NCBI GenBank assembly: GCA_029938605.1
Contig: JAOZUO010000019.1
Coordinates: 1-64,000 of the forward strand
Reading direction: 5' to 3'
DNA: 64,000 nt
From: Deltaproteobacteria bacterium
GTDB taxonomy: Bacteria > Myxococcota_A > Polyangia > HGW-17 > JAJRWW01
Of this stretch, positions 55,274 through 64,000 are shown piece by piece (within the stretch, counting starts at the first letter, position 1; each line of letters starts with the position of its first letter). Both the position numbers and the translations under genes were made by a program. The notes below the pieces were generated by a model, which was given only the letters and a program-made list of their open reading frames with translations, was not told the origin of the DNA and made no database searches.

Positions 55274-55356
55274 TGGTCCTCACCTTTTTTCAGCTATCTT
55301 TCATCGTACGGGGATGACCAGTCCATTGCAAGATAGGTGGTTCCCGGGGAAAGGGT

Positions 55357-56871
55357 TTAGACCATCTGGGACGGGTCTGGCTGGTCTGGCTGGTCTGGCT
55401 GGTCTGGCTGGTCTGGCTGGTCTGGTTGGTCTGGTTGGTCTGGTTGGTCTGGCTGGTCTGGCTGGTCTGGCTGGTCTGGTTGGTCTGGCTGGTCGGACTG
55501 CAAGTGCCGCTCGAGCTGGCCCACGCTGTCGGGGTCGAAGCTGCCGTGGGGGCAGTGCACGGACCAGTCCGAGAGTAGCCCGAAGTCGTGGTGGTCCCGT
55601 TGGCCCTCATGCATTCGGGCGATGGAGTAGGGCTCGTTGATCAGGGTGGCGTCAACGCCGTCGTCGTCCACGCCATGGACCGTGAACCACAGGTGCTCCT
55701 GCTCGTCGTCGTCTTCGGCGTGATCCACGACGTGGCCGAGCTTCACCAGGAACAGCCACTCATCGTGTTCGCCGTGGAGTTGCCAAAGCGTGGTGAATCG
55801 ATCCAGCCGCTCGGCGGCGAGTTGTCGCATGCGTGCGGTCTCCAGGCCCGAGACGTAGAGCAGGGGATTGTTTTGCAGGATCGGTAGGTACTCGGCGGGT
55901 GTCCGGTACCGGCTGCCGAAGAGTCCGAGCCACTTTTGTCCCGGCGCGAAGAGGATGCCTGAAGGGTGGCTGTGGTACTCATCGCGGTCTCGTCCCGACC
56001 CTGCCACGCCTCTTGGAACGTGGGACAGACCCTTTTCCCATGGCAACCATACGAGCTCCAGTCCCTGGCCCACCCGGAAGAGCTCGTCGGGCGGTGGCGG
56101 GCCGAGCTCCAGGGTCATGGCGGCGGCGGCGCCCAGCAGGTTGCACAGGATGGCCGCGTGGTCGGCGGGGGCGTCGAGCATCTCCAGCTCGATGGTGCCG
56201 CAACGGAGCAGGCCGTGGGTGTGCAGCCACACCCGGGCCTCAGAGTCTTGATCCATCACCGCGTGGACGCTGTAGAGGCTCTCGGGCGACGGCGGGACCC
56301 GGGCCGACGCCGTGTCCCGGAGCCAGTCCCCGCTCCGGGGCCAGCTAGCGGAGATGTCGAAGGTCACCACCGCGCTGGGCGCGACGGCGTCGAGCACCCG
56401 GATCTGCTGGTGGTACTCAGCCAGCGGGCTGTCGGTGAAGCGGGTAGCCACGCCGATGGACCAGCGGGAATTCTCCGACGCCTCCAGATCCTCGGGCTGC
56501 AAAAAGGCCATCTCCAGGTGTACGGTCTCCAGCCTCTCGGTGGGCTCCAGCCAGACCCTATAGGACACCGGCTCCGCGTCGGGTTCCCACCGGATTTCCA
56601 CCTCCAGCTCCCACAACGCGCCCTCCATCTCGCGCTCGTCGGCCATGCGCCGATCCACGATATTCAGGTCGCTTTGCTCCAGGTACGCGATGGCTGCGGT
56701 GACCCCGGGATCGTCCGCCCCGGCGGGCAGAAGGGCTACCATCCAGGAGGGCAACCGCTGGTCAGGGTCGCACACCATTTGGTATTGAGGGTCAGCACTC
56801 CGCATGGCGACACGGTACTCTCTGCGGCCCCGGGGTACAATCCGGAAGACCGGAAGAACGGAAGGTTCCAA
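55357..56871 (-). CDS. DUF4026/DUF2314-like protein with (Pro-Asp-Gln)n tail
   Basis: HLWFTVHGVDDDGVDATLINEPYSIARMHEGQRDHHDFGLLSDWSV resembles DUF2314; C-term SDQPDQPD...PDPSQMV. Confidence 0.65.
   Translation of the reverse strand: MEPSVLPVFRIVPRGRREYRVAMRSADPQYQMVCDPDQRLPSWMVALLPAGADDPGVTAAIAYLEQSDLNIVDRRMADEREMEGALWELEVEIRWEPDAEPVSYRVWLEPTERLETVHLEMAFLQPEDLEASENSRWSIGVATRFTDSPLAEYHQQIRVLDAVAPSAVVTFDISASWPRSGDWLRDTASARVPPSPESLYSVHAVMDQDSEARVWLHTHGLLRCGTIELEMLDAPADHAAILCNLLGAAAAMTLELGPPPPDELFRVGQGLELVWLPWEKGLSHVPRGVAGSGRDRDEYHSHPSGILFAPGQKWLGLFGSRYRTPAEYLPILQNNPLLYVSGLETARMRQLAAERLDRFTTLWQLHGEHDEWLFLVKLGHVVDHAEDDDEQEHLWFTVHGVDDDGVDATLINEPYSIARMHEGQRDHHDFGLLSDWSVHCPHGSFDPDSVGQLERHLQSDQPDQPDQPDQPDQPDQPDQPDQPDQPDQPDQPDQPDQPDPSQMV
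55374..55498 (-). repeat. 9-bp minisatellite (ctggtctgg) encoding (PDQ)n, about 14 copies
   Basis: Read directly; only interruptions are ctgg/ttgg variants. Confidence 0.95.
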
Positions 56872-56929
56872 GGACCATTGACACGATGCGTCGTCCGTTG
56901 AGAAGATTGTCGTCCGGAAGGATCAGCCA

Positions 56930-57802
56930 ATGACGTCGATGGAAAATAGAACCGTACAGAGCTCCGACGGCGCAACCATTGCCTACCGGATTTTTGGGGC
57001 GGGGGAGCCCACGGTGTTGTTGTCCAACGGCATCGGGTGCAACCAAGCTCTGGTGGAGCCGCTGATCCAGGCGTTGGCTCAGCGTTTCCGGGTGGTGCTG
57101 TGGGATTACCGCGCGCACGTGGACTCCCCTGTGCCCCAGGACTTGGCCACCATGACCGTGCATCACTGTCTGGGCGACATGGAGGCGGTGGTGGCGGACC
57201 TCGGCGTCGAGCGTGTGGTGCTGGCCGGCTTCTCCATGGGGGTGCAGATCGAGATCGCCTATTACGAGCGTCACCCCGAGCAGGTCCAGGGGATTGTTGT
57301 GCTCCTGGGGCCGGCCGAGTATCCCCTCCGTAACTTTTTGCACGTGGGAAAGTGGCTCGAGCCTGTGATCCCCTCCTTGGCGAAGATCGCCGAGGAGAAT
57401 CCCCAGCTGTTTCAGTTGGTGTGGCACACGGCGTTGTCAGGCCCGTGGGCCAACCAGGTGGCCAAGCTCCTGATCCTGAATCCCCGTGCCATGCGTTGGT
57501 CGTACTTCGACTCCTACCGGGCCCACCTGGCCGATTTCGACGTCCGGGCCTTTCTCCGGCTCGCTGCGGATCTCGGGAGTCACTCCGCCGCGCATGTGCT
57601 GCCCACGGTGAGCGTTCCCGCGCTGGTAGTGGCCGGCGAGAAGGACAACTTCACTCCCTTGTCCGTGCTCCGCCAGATACGCGACGAGATACCCGGCGCC
57701 GAATATTTCGAGGTGAGAGACGCCACCCACGGTGGGCTCGTAGAGTTCCCCGATGAGATCAACGCTCGGGTCTGCGATTTCATTGGTCGACGCATTGGCT
57801 GA
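56930..57802 (+). CDS. Alpha/beta hydrolase
   Basis: 290 aa; GFSMGVQI nucleophile elbow; ALVVAGEKDNFTP; DATHGGLVEFPDEIN. Confidence 0.88.
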   Translation: MTSMENRTVQSSDGATIAYRIFGAGEPTVLLSNGIGCNQALVEPLIQALAQRFRVVLWDYRAHVDSPVPQDLATMTVHHCLGDMEAVVADLGVERVVLAGFSMGVQIEIAYYERHPEQVQGIVVLLGPAEYPLRNFLHVGKWLEPVIPSLAKIAEENPQLFQLVWHTALSGPWANQVAKLLILNPRAMRWSYFDSYRAHLADFDVRAFLRLAADLGSHSAAHVLPTVSVPALVVAGEKDNFTPLSVLRQIRDEIPGAEYFEVRDATHGGLVEFPDEINARVCDFIGRRIG

Positions 57803-58026
57803 ACGGCGCATCGGCTGAAAGCCGAGGCCATTGGTCGGCGCCAATTTGTTTGGGCTGCTGAACCGCGACGCTGGAGGTTGCATTTTTGGCGGGCCAGCAT
57901 TTCCTGCAGGTGAAGAGCACCCGGCACGCAGCCTTGGAAGAGCTCCTTACGCCAAAGGTGGCTGCTAGCATGGGCTTCGGCGGCGGTTGGTTTCCCCGTG
58001 TTCCTATTGTATGCTGCGGCGCTGTT

Positions 58027-58068
58027 GCTGATGCTGATGCTGATGCTGATGCTGATGCTGATGCTGAT
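58027..58068 (+). repeat. Hexanucleotide microsatellite (gctgat)x7 immediately 5' of a glycosyltransferase gene
   Basis: gctgtt(gctgat)7 followed by gaggagagagtgtccATG. Confidence 0.97.
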
Positions 58069-58083
58069 GAGGAGAGAGTGTCC

Positions 58084-59277
58084 ATGAAGCCCAGTCGCGA
58101 ACGTGTCGCGATGATCGTTCACAGTGATTGTGCGACTGATGCCCGCGTGCTTCGTGCAGCGTCTGCTCTTGCGTCTGCTGGGTACGAGGTTACCGTTTTT
58201 GGTTTGCGGTCTCCGAAGCTGCCAGAGGAGGAGCTGCGCGAAGGCTTTAGGATCTGTCGAGTTGCGGATTTCAGCACGGCAAGCTTTCGGCAGCCTTTGG
58301 GCAAGCTCTTGCAGCTACGACGCCGTGATCGGATCTTCCGGGAAGCAGTCGCCGCCTATGGGCCGGCGATTATCCATTGCCACGACACCCCTACGTTGTC
58401 GGCTGGATTTTGGGCAGCGGAGCGCCTTGGCGCTGAGGTGATATACGACGCCCACGAGCTCTTTCCCGACTCGCTGAGGCAACATGGAGCCCGCGGCAGC
58501 TGGCCCATTCGGCAGTATTGGTACGCGGTTGAACGACACTTTGTCCCACGGGTGGCCGAGGTGATTACGGTGAGCAATGGTCTCGTGTCCATCCTGTTCC
58601 GCCGATATGGAGTGGTGGCGACGTTGGTGAATAATGTACCTCCCCTGGAGCCCCTGTACGATCGAACCTTCCTGCGCCGCACTCTCTCAATACCTGACGA
58701 GCATATGGTATGCGTCTATCAGGGCGTGCTGATTGTTGGCCGTCCCATTGCGCAGATTGTCGACGTCGTGGTGGGTCTGCCAAACGTCACGTTGGTGATT
58801 CAAGGAGGCGGGCCGTTGGAGCCGGCGCTTCGTGAGCACGTCAGAAAGAGCGGCATCCAGGACCGGTGTCATATGACCGGGTGGATTGACCCCAAAGAGA
58901 TTCACCCTTATGCGTGTGGGGCGGATGTTGGTTTGATCCTGGGCGATGGCGTCACGTTGAATCATCAGTATGCCCGGGCAAACAAGCTCTTCAGCTACTG
59001 CATGGCCGGCATCCCGGTGGTCTCGACGGATCTATCGGAGATGACCGAAATCATCCAGCGCCATGGCATAGGTCGTACGGTGCGAAACAACGACCCGGCC
59101 ATTTTTACCCAGGTTTTAATGGAGTTGGCCGAGGACAAGCCGTTGCGCAAACGCATGGCGGAACGCGCCCGGCAGTTGGCCGAGTCTCAATTCAATTGGT
59201 CGCGTGAGCAGCGCGTGCTCGTGCGGCTCTACGAACGCGTGGCCTCGCGCTGCCGGCCCGGGGCTGCGTCGCACTAG
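58084..59277 (+). CDS. Glycosyltransferase family 4
   Basis: MKPSRERVAMIVHSDCATDARVLRAASALASAGYEVTVFGLRSP; ANKLFSYCMAGIPVVSTDLSEM; ORF open upstream to 57886. Confidence 0.85.
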   Translation: MKPSRERVAMIVHSDCATDARVLRAASALASAGYEVTVFGLRSPKLPEEELREGFRICRVADFSTASFRQPLGKLLQLRRRDRIFREAVAAYGPAIIHCHDTPTLSAGFWAAERLGAEVIYDAHELFPDSLRQHGARGSWPIRQYWYAVERHFVPRVAEVITVSNGLVSILFRRYGVVATLVNNVPPLEPLYDRTFLRRTLSIPDEHMVCVYQGVLIVGRPIAQIVDVVVGLPNVTLVIQGGGPLEPALREHVRKSGIQDRCHMTGWIDPKEIHPYACGADVGLILGDGVTLNHQYARANKLFSYCMAGIPVVSTDLSEMTEIIQRHGIGRTVRNNDPAIFTQVLMELAEDKPLRKRMAERARQLAESQFNWSREQRVLVRLYERVASRCRPGAASH

Positions 59278-59433
59278 TCCCACGATCCGGAAGTCCGTTC
59301 CGGGTAGTGGAACTAGCTGCTCGGACCGTCGCACCATCGCCTTCCCTCGTGGTTTCGAGGGGTTCAGCTGCTTGCCTTGGTTGAGCTTCTCTGGTTTAAT
59401 CGCATCCTTTTGAGGATTGGAGAGTGTGTTCCA

Positions 59434-60072
59434 GTGCTTAGCGATGTTTCCAATGTGCTTGTTTTGGCGCCCCATACCGACGATGGCGAGTTCGGCTGTG
59501 GAGCCACCATCGCGAAGCTCAGTGAGGAAGGGCGGAAAATCCACTATGTGGCGTTTTCGGACTGTCGAGAATCCCTACCCGAAGGATGGGCTCCGGACAC
59601 GTTGGTGAAAGAGGTAACGGCGGCGACTCAAATTCTAGGAGTTCTGCCCGCCGGACTCACTGTTCACAGCTTTCCCGTGCGACACTTCATGCGTGATCGA
59701 CAGGACATTCTGGAACATCTGGTGAAGCTGCAGAATGAGCTCAACCCAGACCTCGTCTTTCTGCCGTCTTTGAACGATCTTCATCAGGACCATCAGACCA
59801 TCGCCATAGAGGGAGTGCGTGCATTCAAACGCACAACGCTGCTGGCATACGAGATCCCCTGGAATAATCTGAGTTTTCAGAACCAGCTTTTTGTGCATGT
59901 TGAAGAGAAGCATGTGCAAACGAAGGTTGAGGCGCTGGCCTGTTACAAATCTCAGGCCCGCAAGCCTTACGCCACGGAGGAGAGTATCCGGGCACAGCTT
60001 CGGATGAGAGGCGTTCAGGTTGGAACGCGCTACGCTGAAGTCTTTGAGGTTGTTCGGGCCGTCGTTCGATAA
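59434..60072 (+). CDS. PIG-L/LmbE family deacetylase
   Basis: VLVLAPHTDDGEFGCGATIAKL; LPSLNDLHQDHQTI; start uncertain (TTG 59377 or GTG 59434). Confidence 0.88.
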   Translation: MLSDVSNVLVLAPHTDDGEFGCGATIAKLSEEGRKIHYVAFSDCRESLPEGWAPDTLVKEVTAATQILGVLPAGLTVHSFPVRHFMRDRQDILEHLVKLQNELNPDLVFLPSLNDLHQDHQTIAIEGVRAFKRTTLLAYEIPWNNLSFQNQLFVHVEEKHVQTKVEALACYKSQARKPYATEESIRAQLRMRGVQVGTRYAEVFEVVRAVVR

Positions 60073-60088
60073 CGACAGGAGTTTGAAG

Positions 60089-61057
60089 ATGTCACTGTTG
60101 GCGGCGGATATCGCTCGAGAGCTGGGCGTGCTGTTGCGAGGCCAAACCGACGTCGTGTTGGATGAGCCCGTGGCCCTGGAAGAAGTAAGGGCGGCGGGAA
60201 TTACCTGGCTGAAACGGTTCACACCGGACCGATGTGCGGTGCTCGACACTGCGCGCGCTGCGCTGATTGTCGCTCCCGAAGCAGAGACTGAAGCCGAGGA
60301 GCAGCTGTTGGCGTCATGGTCTGCCCACAACGCGCTCATCGTGCACACGAATCCGAGACTCCTCTTTGCTAAGATTCTCACACGATATTTCGAGGACCGT
60401 CAGGCGGTAGTTCCCGCGGGAGTCGACACCTTAGCGAGGATTGAACCTACGGCGCGAATAGGCGAGGACGTCACTATCAGCGCTTTTTGTTTTGTTGGGG
60501 CTCAGGCGGAGATTGGGGACCATACCGTACTGCATCCCGGGGTGGTGGTTCATTCGCGGACCTCTGTCGGGCGGAACTGTATCATTGGGGCAAACACCGT
60601 GCTTGGTAGCCGCGGATTTGGGTTTGCCACCGAAGTCGACGGGAGCTGGTTTCATGTGCCACAGACCGGGCGTGTGATCATCGAGGATGATGTGGAAATC
60701 CAGGCGGGGTGTGCCGTCTCACGTCCTGTTGTGGGGGAAACAAGAATTCGTAAGGGCACGAAAATTGATAACTTGTGCCACATTTCCCATGGGGCTCAGG
60801 TGGGTCCTCGCGCAGTGGTAACCGCCTGTGCGGAGGTCGGCGCCGGAGTGGTGATTGGCGAAGGGGCATGGTGTGGCCCGCAAAGCTGTAGTCTGGAGCG
60901 CGTGCATGTTGGCTCGGGGGCTTTCATTGGGATTGGTTCGGTGGTCGTGCGAGACGTGCCGTCTGGTGCCGTTGTCGCGGGCTCGCCTGCTCAGCCCATT
61001 GAGACGCTGAAAAAGGCGCGTAGCGCCGTAAAGAAACTAGTGGATCAGGACACCTGA
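60089..61057 (+). CDS. LpxD-like left-handed beta-helix acyltransferase
   Basis: Hexapeptide repeats; VIGANTVLGSRGFGFATEVDGSWFHVPQTGRVIIEDDVEIQAGCAVSR; KIDNLCHISHG. Confidence 0.85.
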   Translation: MSLLAADIARELGVLLRGQTDVVLDEPVALEEVRAAGITWLKRFTPDRCAVLDTARAALIVAPEAETEAEEQLLASWSAHNALIVHTNPRLLFAKILTRYFEDRQAVVPAGVDTLARIEPTARIGEDVTISAFCFVGAQAEIGDHTVLHPGVVVHSRTSVGRNCIIGANTVLGSRGFGFATEVDGSWFHVPQTGRVIIEDDVEIQAGCAVSRPVVGETRIRKGTKIDNLCHISHGAQVGPRAVVTACAEVGAGVVIGEGAWCGPQSCSLERVHVGSGAFIGIGSVVVRDVPSGAVVAGSPAQPIETLKKARSAVKKLVDQDT

Positions 61058-61217
61058 GCCCCTCCCCCAGAAAGGCCCCGATGCGAGCGATCACGTAGGA
61101 CCGCTCTTCGGACGTCATCTCCGGGAAGATGGGGAGAGACGGCACCTCGTCACAGGCGGCTTCGGCGAGGGGGAAATCGCCGGTCTGATGGTAGGCGCTG
61201 ATCAGAGGTGGGACCAA
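61058..61217 (-). pseudogene. C-terminal relic of DegT/DnrJ/EryC1/StrS aminotransferase
   Basis: VPPLISAYHQTGDFPLAEAACDEVPSLPIFPEMTSEERSYVIARIGAFL matches the typical family C-terminus; no N-terminal portion present. Confidence 0.75.
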
Positions 61218-62203
61218 AAGAGGGTGAGGGTGACCCCGGCGCTGACGGCGTGGAGGCGGGTGGGCTTGTCGGTACCGAAGACACGGTCATCGGCGCCGGA
61301 AAGCTGGCTCATGAACAGGTGGCGGTACAGGACCCGGGCGCCGAGGATCACGTAGCGGTTGAGGTAGAAGTCCATGCCGCCGCCAGCCTGGATGCCGCCG
61401 CCATGGGCCATGGTGCGGGTCTTGCATTTGTTATCCCCGCACCCGCTGGGGAAGCCGCCGGCCAGGGAGTACACGCCCAGGCCCGCCTGCAGGAAGGGCA
61501 CCGCCCAGTTGCGCGGGGAGGGGGTTACGAGCCGGAGCTTGGTGTCCAGGGTCACCGCCACCAGGCCCACCCGGGACACGTCGCCCAGGAGCTGCTGGTC
61601 GGGCCGGAAAAAGGTATTGCTCAAACCCAGCTCCAGGGCGAACACTCCGCCGAAATTCCATCCCACAAAGGCGCTGGAGTCCGCCACGGCCTGAAGATGC
61701 TCGAAGCCTCCGGAGGGCTTGATGAACGAAAGGAACCCGCCTCCGATGCCCAGGTAGGGCGTGGACTTTGGGTGGTAGGGCGACAGGTTGCGGTAGATGC
61801 GCGGGGGACTCGAGTATGGGCGCCGATAGGGACGGTAGTAGCGACGGTAGTAGCTGCGATTGTACCGGCGATTGTACCGGCGGTAGACCGGGGGTGGGCA
61901 GCGCTTCACCACGGGCGGTCGGGGTCGGCACACGTGGCGATACACCACGCGCACGCAGGGGATGTTCGCGGACTGACACCGCACCCGAACCGGCACCCGG
62001 GGGCACAGGGGACCCGAGTCGATCACCACCGGCGCCCCCGGAGGCGGGACGGCGTAGCGGGTGGTGGAGGCCGGCGGGGCCGCGGGCGGTGGCGCCGGTG
62101 GCCGAAGAACCAGCGGCGCCGGCGCGCAAGCCTCGGCGGGGCGGGGGGCCGCCAGAAGGGTGGTGACGACCAACAGCGTCGTGATTCCAAGAGCTTTTAG
62201 CAT
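61202..62203 (-). CDS. Outer-membrane beta-barrel-like protein with Pro/Arg/Tyr-rich N-terminal region
   Basis: MLKALGITTLLVVTTLLAAPRPAEA signal; YLGIGGGFLSF...VGWNFGGVFALELGLS...GGGIQAGGGMDFYLNRYVILGARVLYRH. Confidence 0.75.
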   Translation of the reverse strand: MLKALGITTLLVVTTLLAAPRPAEACAPAPLVLRPPAPPPAAPPASTTRYAVPPPGAPVVIDSGPLCPRVPVRVRCQSANIPCVRVVYRHVCRPRPPVVKRCPPPVYRRYNRRYNRSYYRRYYRPYRRPYSSPPRIYRNLSPYHPKSTPYLGIGGGFLSFIKPSGGFEHLQAVADSSAFVGWNFGGVFALELGLSNTFFRPDQQLLGDVSRVGLVAVTLDTKLRLVTPSPRNWAVPFLQAGLGVYSLAGGFPSGCGDNKCKTRTMAHGGGIQAGGGMDFYLNRYVILGARVLYRHLFMSQLSGADDRVFGTDKPTRLHAVSAGVTLTLFWSHL

Positions 62204-62461
62204 TGTTGTCCTCCGATGTGGCTCGGCGCGCTGGCCTGAGCTGCTGGGATGTCGAGCCTGCTTTGTACCCAAGGAAACGTCGCCCGGACCGGTTCCCTTA
62301 CAGTCTTCATCACCGGTGGTTCCGCCTCGGGTTCGACGGCCAGATAGCCCCCACCTCGCTTTGGTTCCCCTCGAAGTGAGAGCTTTGGTGTCGGACTGGG
62401 TTGCAAGCCAAGGGCGGGAGCGATACAGTCGCCAACCGATCAGATCGGTAGGAGTTGCGCC

Positions 62462-64000
62462 ATGATCCGGATGAAGCAGATTCAACGTGTATTGATGTTC
62501 GGGGGACTGGGTATGTCCCTGATTCTGGCCGATTCGGCCCTGGCGCGCCGGGGCTGGCCCCATGGACGTCCGGGCGGGCAGGTGAGTCGGTCCCTACCCA
62601 CCGGTGTCCTCACGGCCAAGGACCTAGTACTCACCCCCTCGGTGCGGGATCCGCAGATCTCCCCGGACGGCAAGTGGGTGGTCTTTGTGGTGGGGCGTAG
62701 CCGCATCAAGCAGAACAAAGGCCACTCGAACCTGTACCTGGTGCCCACCAAGGGCGGCCGGGTGCGGCGATTGACGGCCACCAAGAAGCACGACTGGGGG
62801 CCCCGCTGGGCGCCTGACGGACGGTCCATCGTGTTTTTGTCCACGCGCAAGAAGAGTGCCCAGATCTGGCGCATCAATCCCCGGGGCGGTGAGGCGACCC
62901 AGTTGAGCCGCCGGCCCATGGGCGTGGGCGGACCGCTGGTGTGGAGCCCCAAGGGAGATCGTCTCCTGTTCACGGGCAAGGCCTACCCGCAGTGTAGGGA
63001 CGAAAAGTGCAACACCGCCGAGCACAAGCGGCGCAAGCGGTCCAAGGTGACCGCCCAGGTGTTCACCAAGCTGCTCTATCGCCACTGGAACCACTGGCGC
63101 CACGGCAAGGTCAAGCACGTCTTCGCGTTCACCCTACGCGGGCGCAAGGTGCAGGATCTCACCCCCGGTCCCCGGGACGCGCCACCCATCGCCTTGGGGG
63201 GACGGCAGGACTACGCATTTTCTCCCAACGGCCGGGAGGTCGTCTTTGTGAGCAACACCGACAAGCTCATCGCCGCCTCCACCAACAACGATCTCTTCCG
63301 CATCACCGTGCGTGGTCTGAGGGGGCGTCTTCGCACGAGTCGGCCCCAGCGGCTCACCCAGTCCAAGGCCAATCAGAACAGCCCGGTCTTCTCTCCCGAC
63401 GGGCGGTATGTGGCGTACCGGGCCATGAAGGTACCGCGGTACGAGGCCGATCGGCAGCGGCTGGTGCTCTACGATAAACGCACCCGGAAACATCGGGTGT
63501 TGACCGAGTCCTTCGACCGCTCCGTGGGTGAGGTGGTCTTCTCCCCCGACGGCAAGACCCTCTACTTCACGTCCCAGGACCGCGGTTACACGCCCATCTA
63601 TACGGTCCCGGTGGCCGGCGGCAAGGTGCGCAAGCTGGTGAAGAAGATCTACGCGCGCTATCTGCGCATCTCCCCGGACGGGAAGCACCTGGTCTTCGTG
63701 TCGGTGGCTTCGCACAATCCGGCGGAGCTGTACCGGGTGTCCACCGCCGGCGGGAAGCTCCTGGCACTGACGAAGCTCCATGCGGGTCTCCGTGGCCGGG
63801 TGAACATGCAAACCGTGGAGCACCTGTGGTTCAAGGGCGCGAAGGGACATCGGGTCCACGCCCTGGTGGTCAAGCCCCCGAACTACCGCCCCGGACGGCG
63901 CTATCCCCTGGTGGTGATGGTGCACGGCGGTCCCCAGGGAATGAGCAGTGACTCCTGGCACCCCCGGTGGAATGCGCAGCTCTTCGCGGCGCCGGGTTAT
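62462..64000 (+). CDS. S9-family prolyl oligopeptidase-like peptidase (PD40 beta-propeller), truncated at window end
   Basis: Repeated [FI]SPDGK/RWVVFVS motifs; YRPGRRYPLVVMVHGGPQGMSSDSW start of catalytic domain. Confidence 0.88.
   Translation, partial: MIRMKQIQRVLMFGGLGMSLILADSALARRGWPHGRPGGQVSRSLPTGVLTAKDLVLTPSVRDPQISPDGKWVVFVVGRSRIKQNKGHSNLYLVPTKGGRVRRLTATKKHDWGPRWAPDGRSIVFLSTRKKSAQIWRINPRGGEATQLSRRPMGVGGPLVWSPKGDRLLFTGKAYPQCRDEKCNTAEHKRRKRSKVTAQVFTKLLYRHWNHWRHGKVKHVFAFTLRGRKVQDLTPGPRDAPPIALGGRQDYAFSPNGREVVFVSNTDKLIAASTNNDLFRITVRGLRGRLRTSRPQRLTQSKANQNSPVFSPDGRYVAYRAMKVPRYEADRQRLVLYDKRTRKHRVLTESFDRSVGEVVFSPDGKTLYFTSQDRGYTPIYTVPVAGGKVRKLVKKIYARYLRISPDGKHLVFVSVASHNPAELYRVSTAGGKLLALTKLHAGLRGRVNMQTVEHLWFKGAKGHRVHALVVKPPNYRPGRRYPLVVMVHGGPQGMSSDSWHPRWNAQLFAAPGY

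Noticed and set aside
55374-55498. 9-bp array considered as CRISPR-like or LRR-coding
   Set aside because: No spacers; contiguous in-frame (PDQ)n coding repeat

Overview
High-GC bacterial window. Repeated DUF4215-like Cys-rich lipoproteins, two MYXO-CTERM-like C-termini and beta-helix surface proteins suggest a Myxococcota or other deltaproteobacterial lineage. No rRNA, tRNA or CRISPR was recognised. Main contents: (1) 0.9-7.5 kb, a tightly packed operon of hydantoinase/dihydropyrimidinase, SsnA-like aminohydrolase, a cysteine synthase fused to a CysRS-like domain with degraded HIGH/KMSKS motifs, and a radical SAM protein; (2) 17.4-30.2 kb, a translationally coupled four-gene operon in which a two-gene module occurs twice: a compact Hsp90-like GHKL ATPase plus a giant partner whose GHKL domain has lost its catalytic residues. 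The larger partner appears to be built from about five alternating Hsp90-middle-like and 'PLF-T-G' modules. This is the best candidate here for an undescribed system; (3) 31.7-35.6 kb, a coiled-coil / unknown / AAA+ ATPase operon; (4) a double-length UvrA-type ABC ATPase (about 1724 aa, four Walker A motifs) that seems to lack UvrB-binding insertions; (5) 45.8-50.4 kb, an accessory island (RhuM-like, two small unknown genes, AlbA_2/Schlafen-type protein) with two copies of a 43-bp repeat carrying helically phased TGATGCA iterons and a hairpin; (6) surface/secreted proteins (NlpC/P60-like, transglutaminase-like, Cys-rich); (7) 58-61 kb, a small polysaccharide cluster with a DegT aminotransferase relic; (8) a recurring theme of short tandem repeats at or across gene ends. 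Family assignments were made by eye from motifs, with no database searches.
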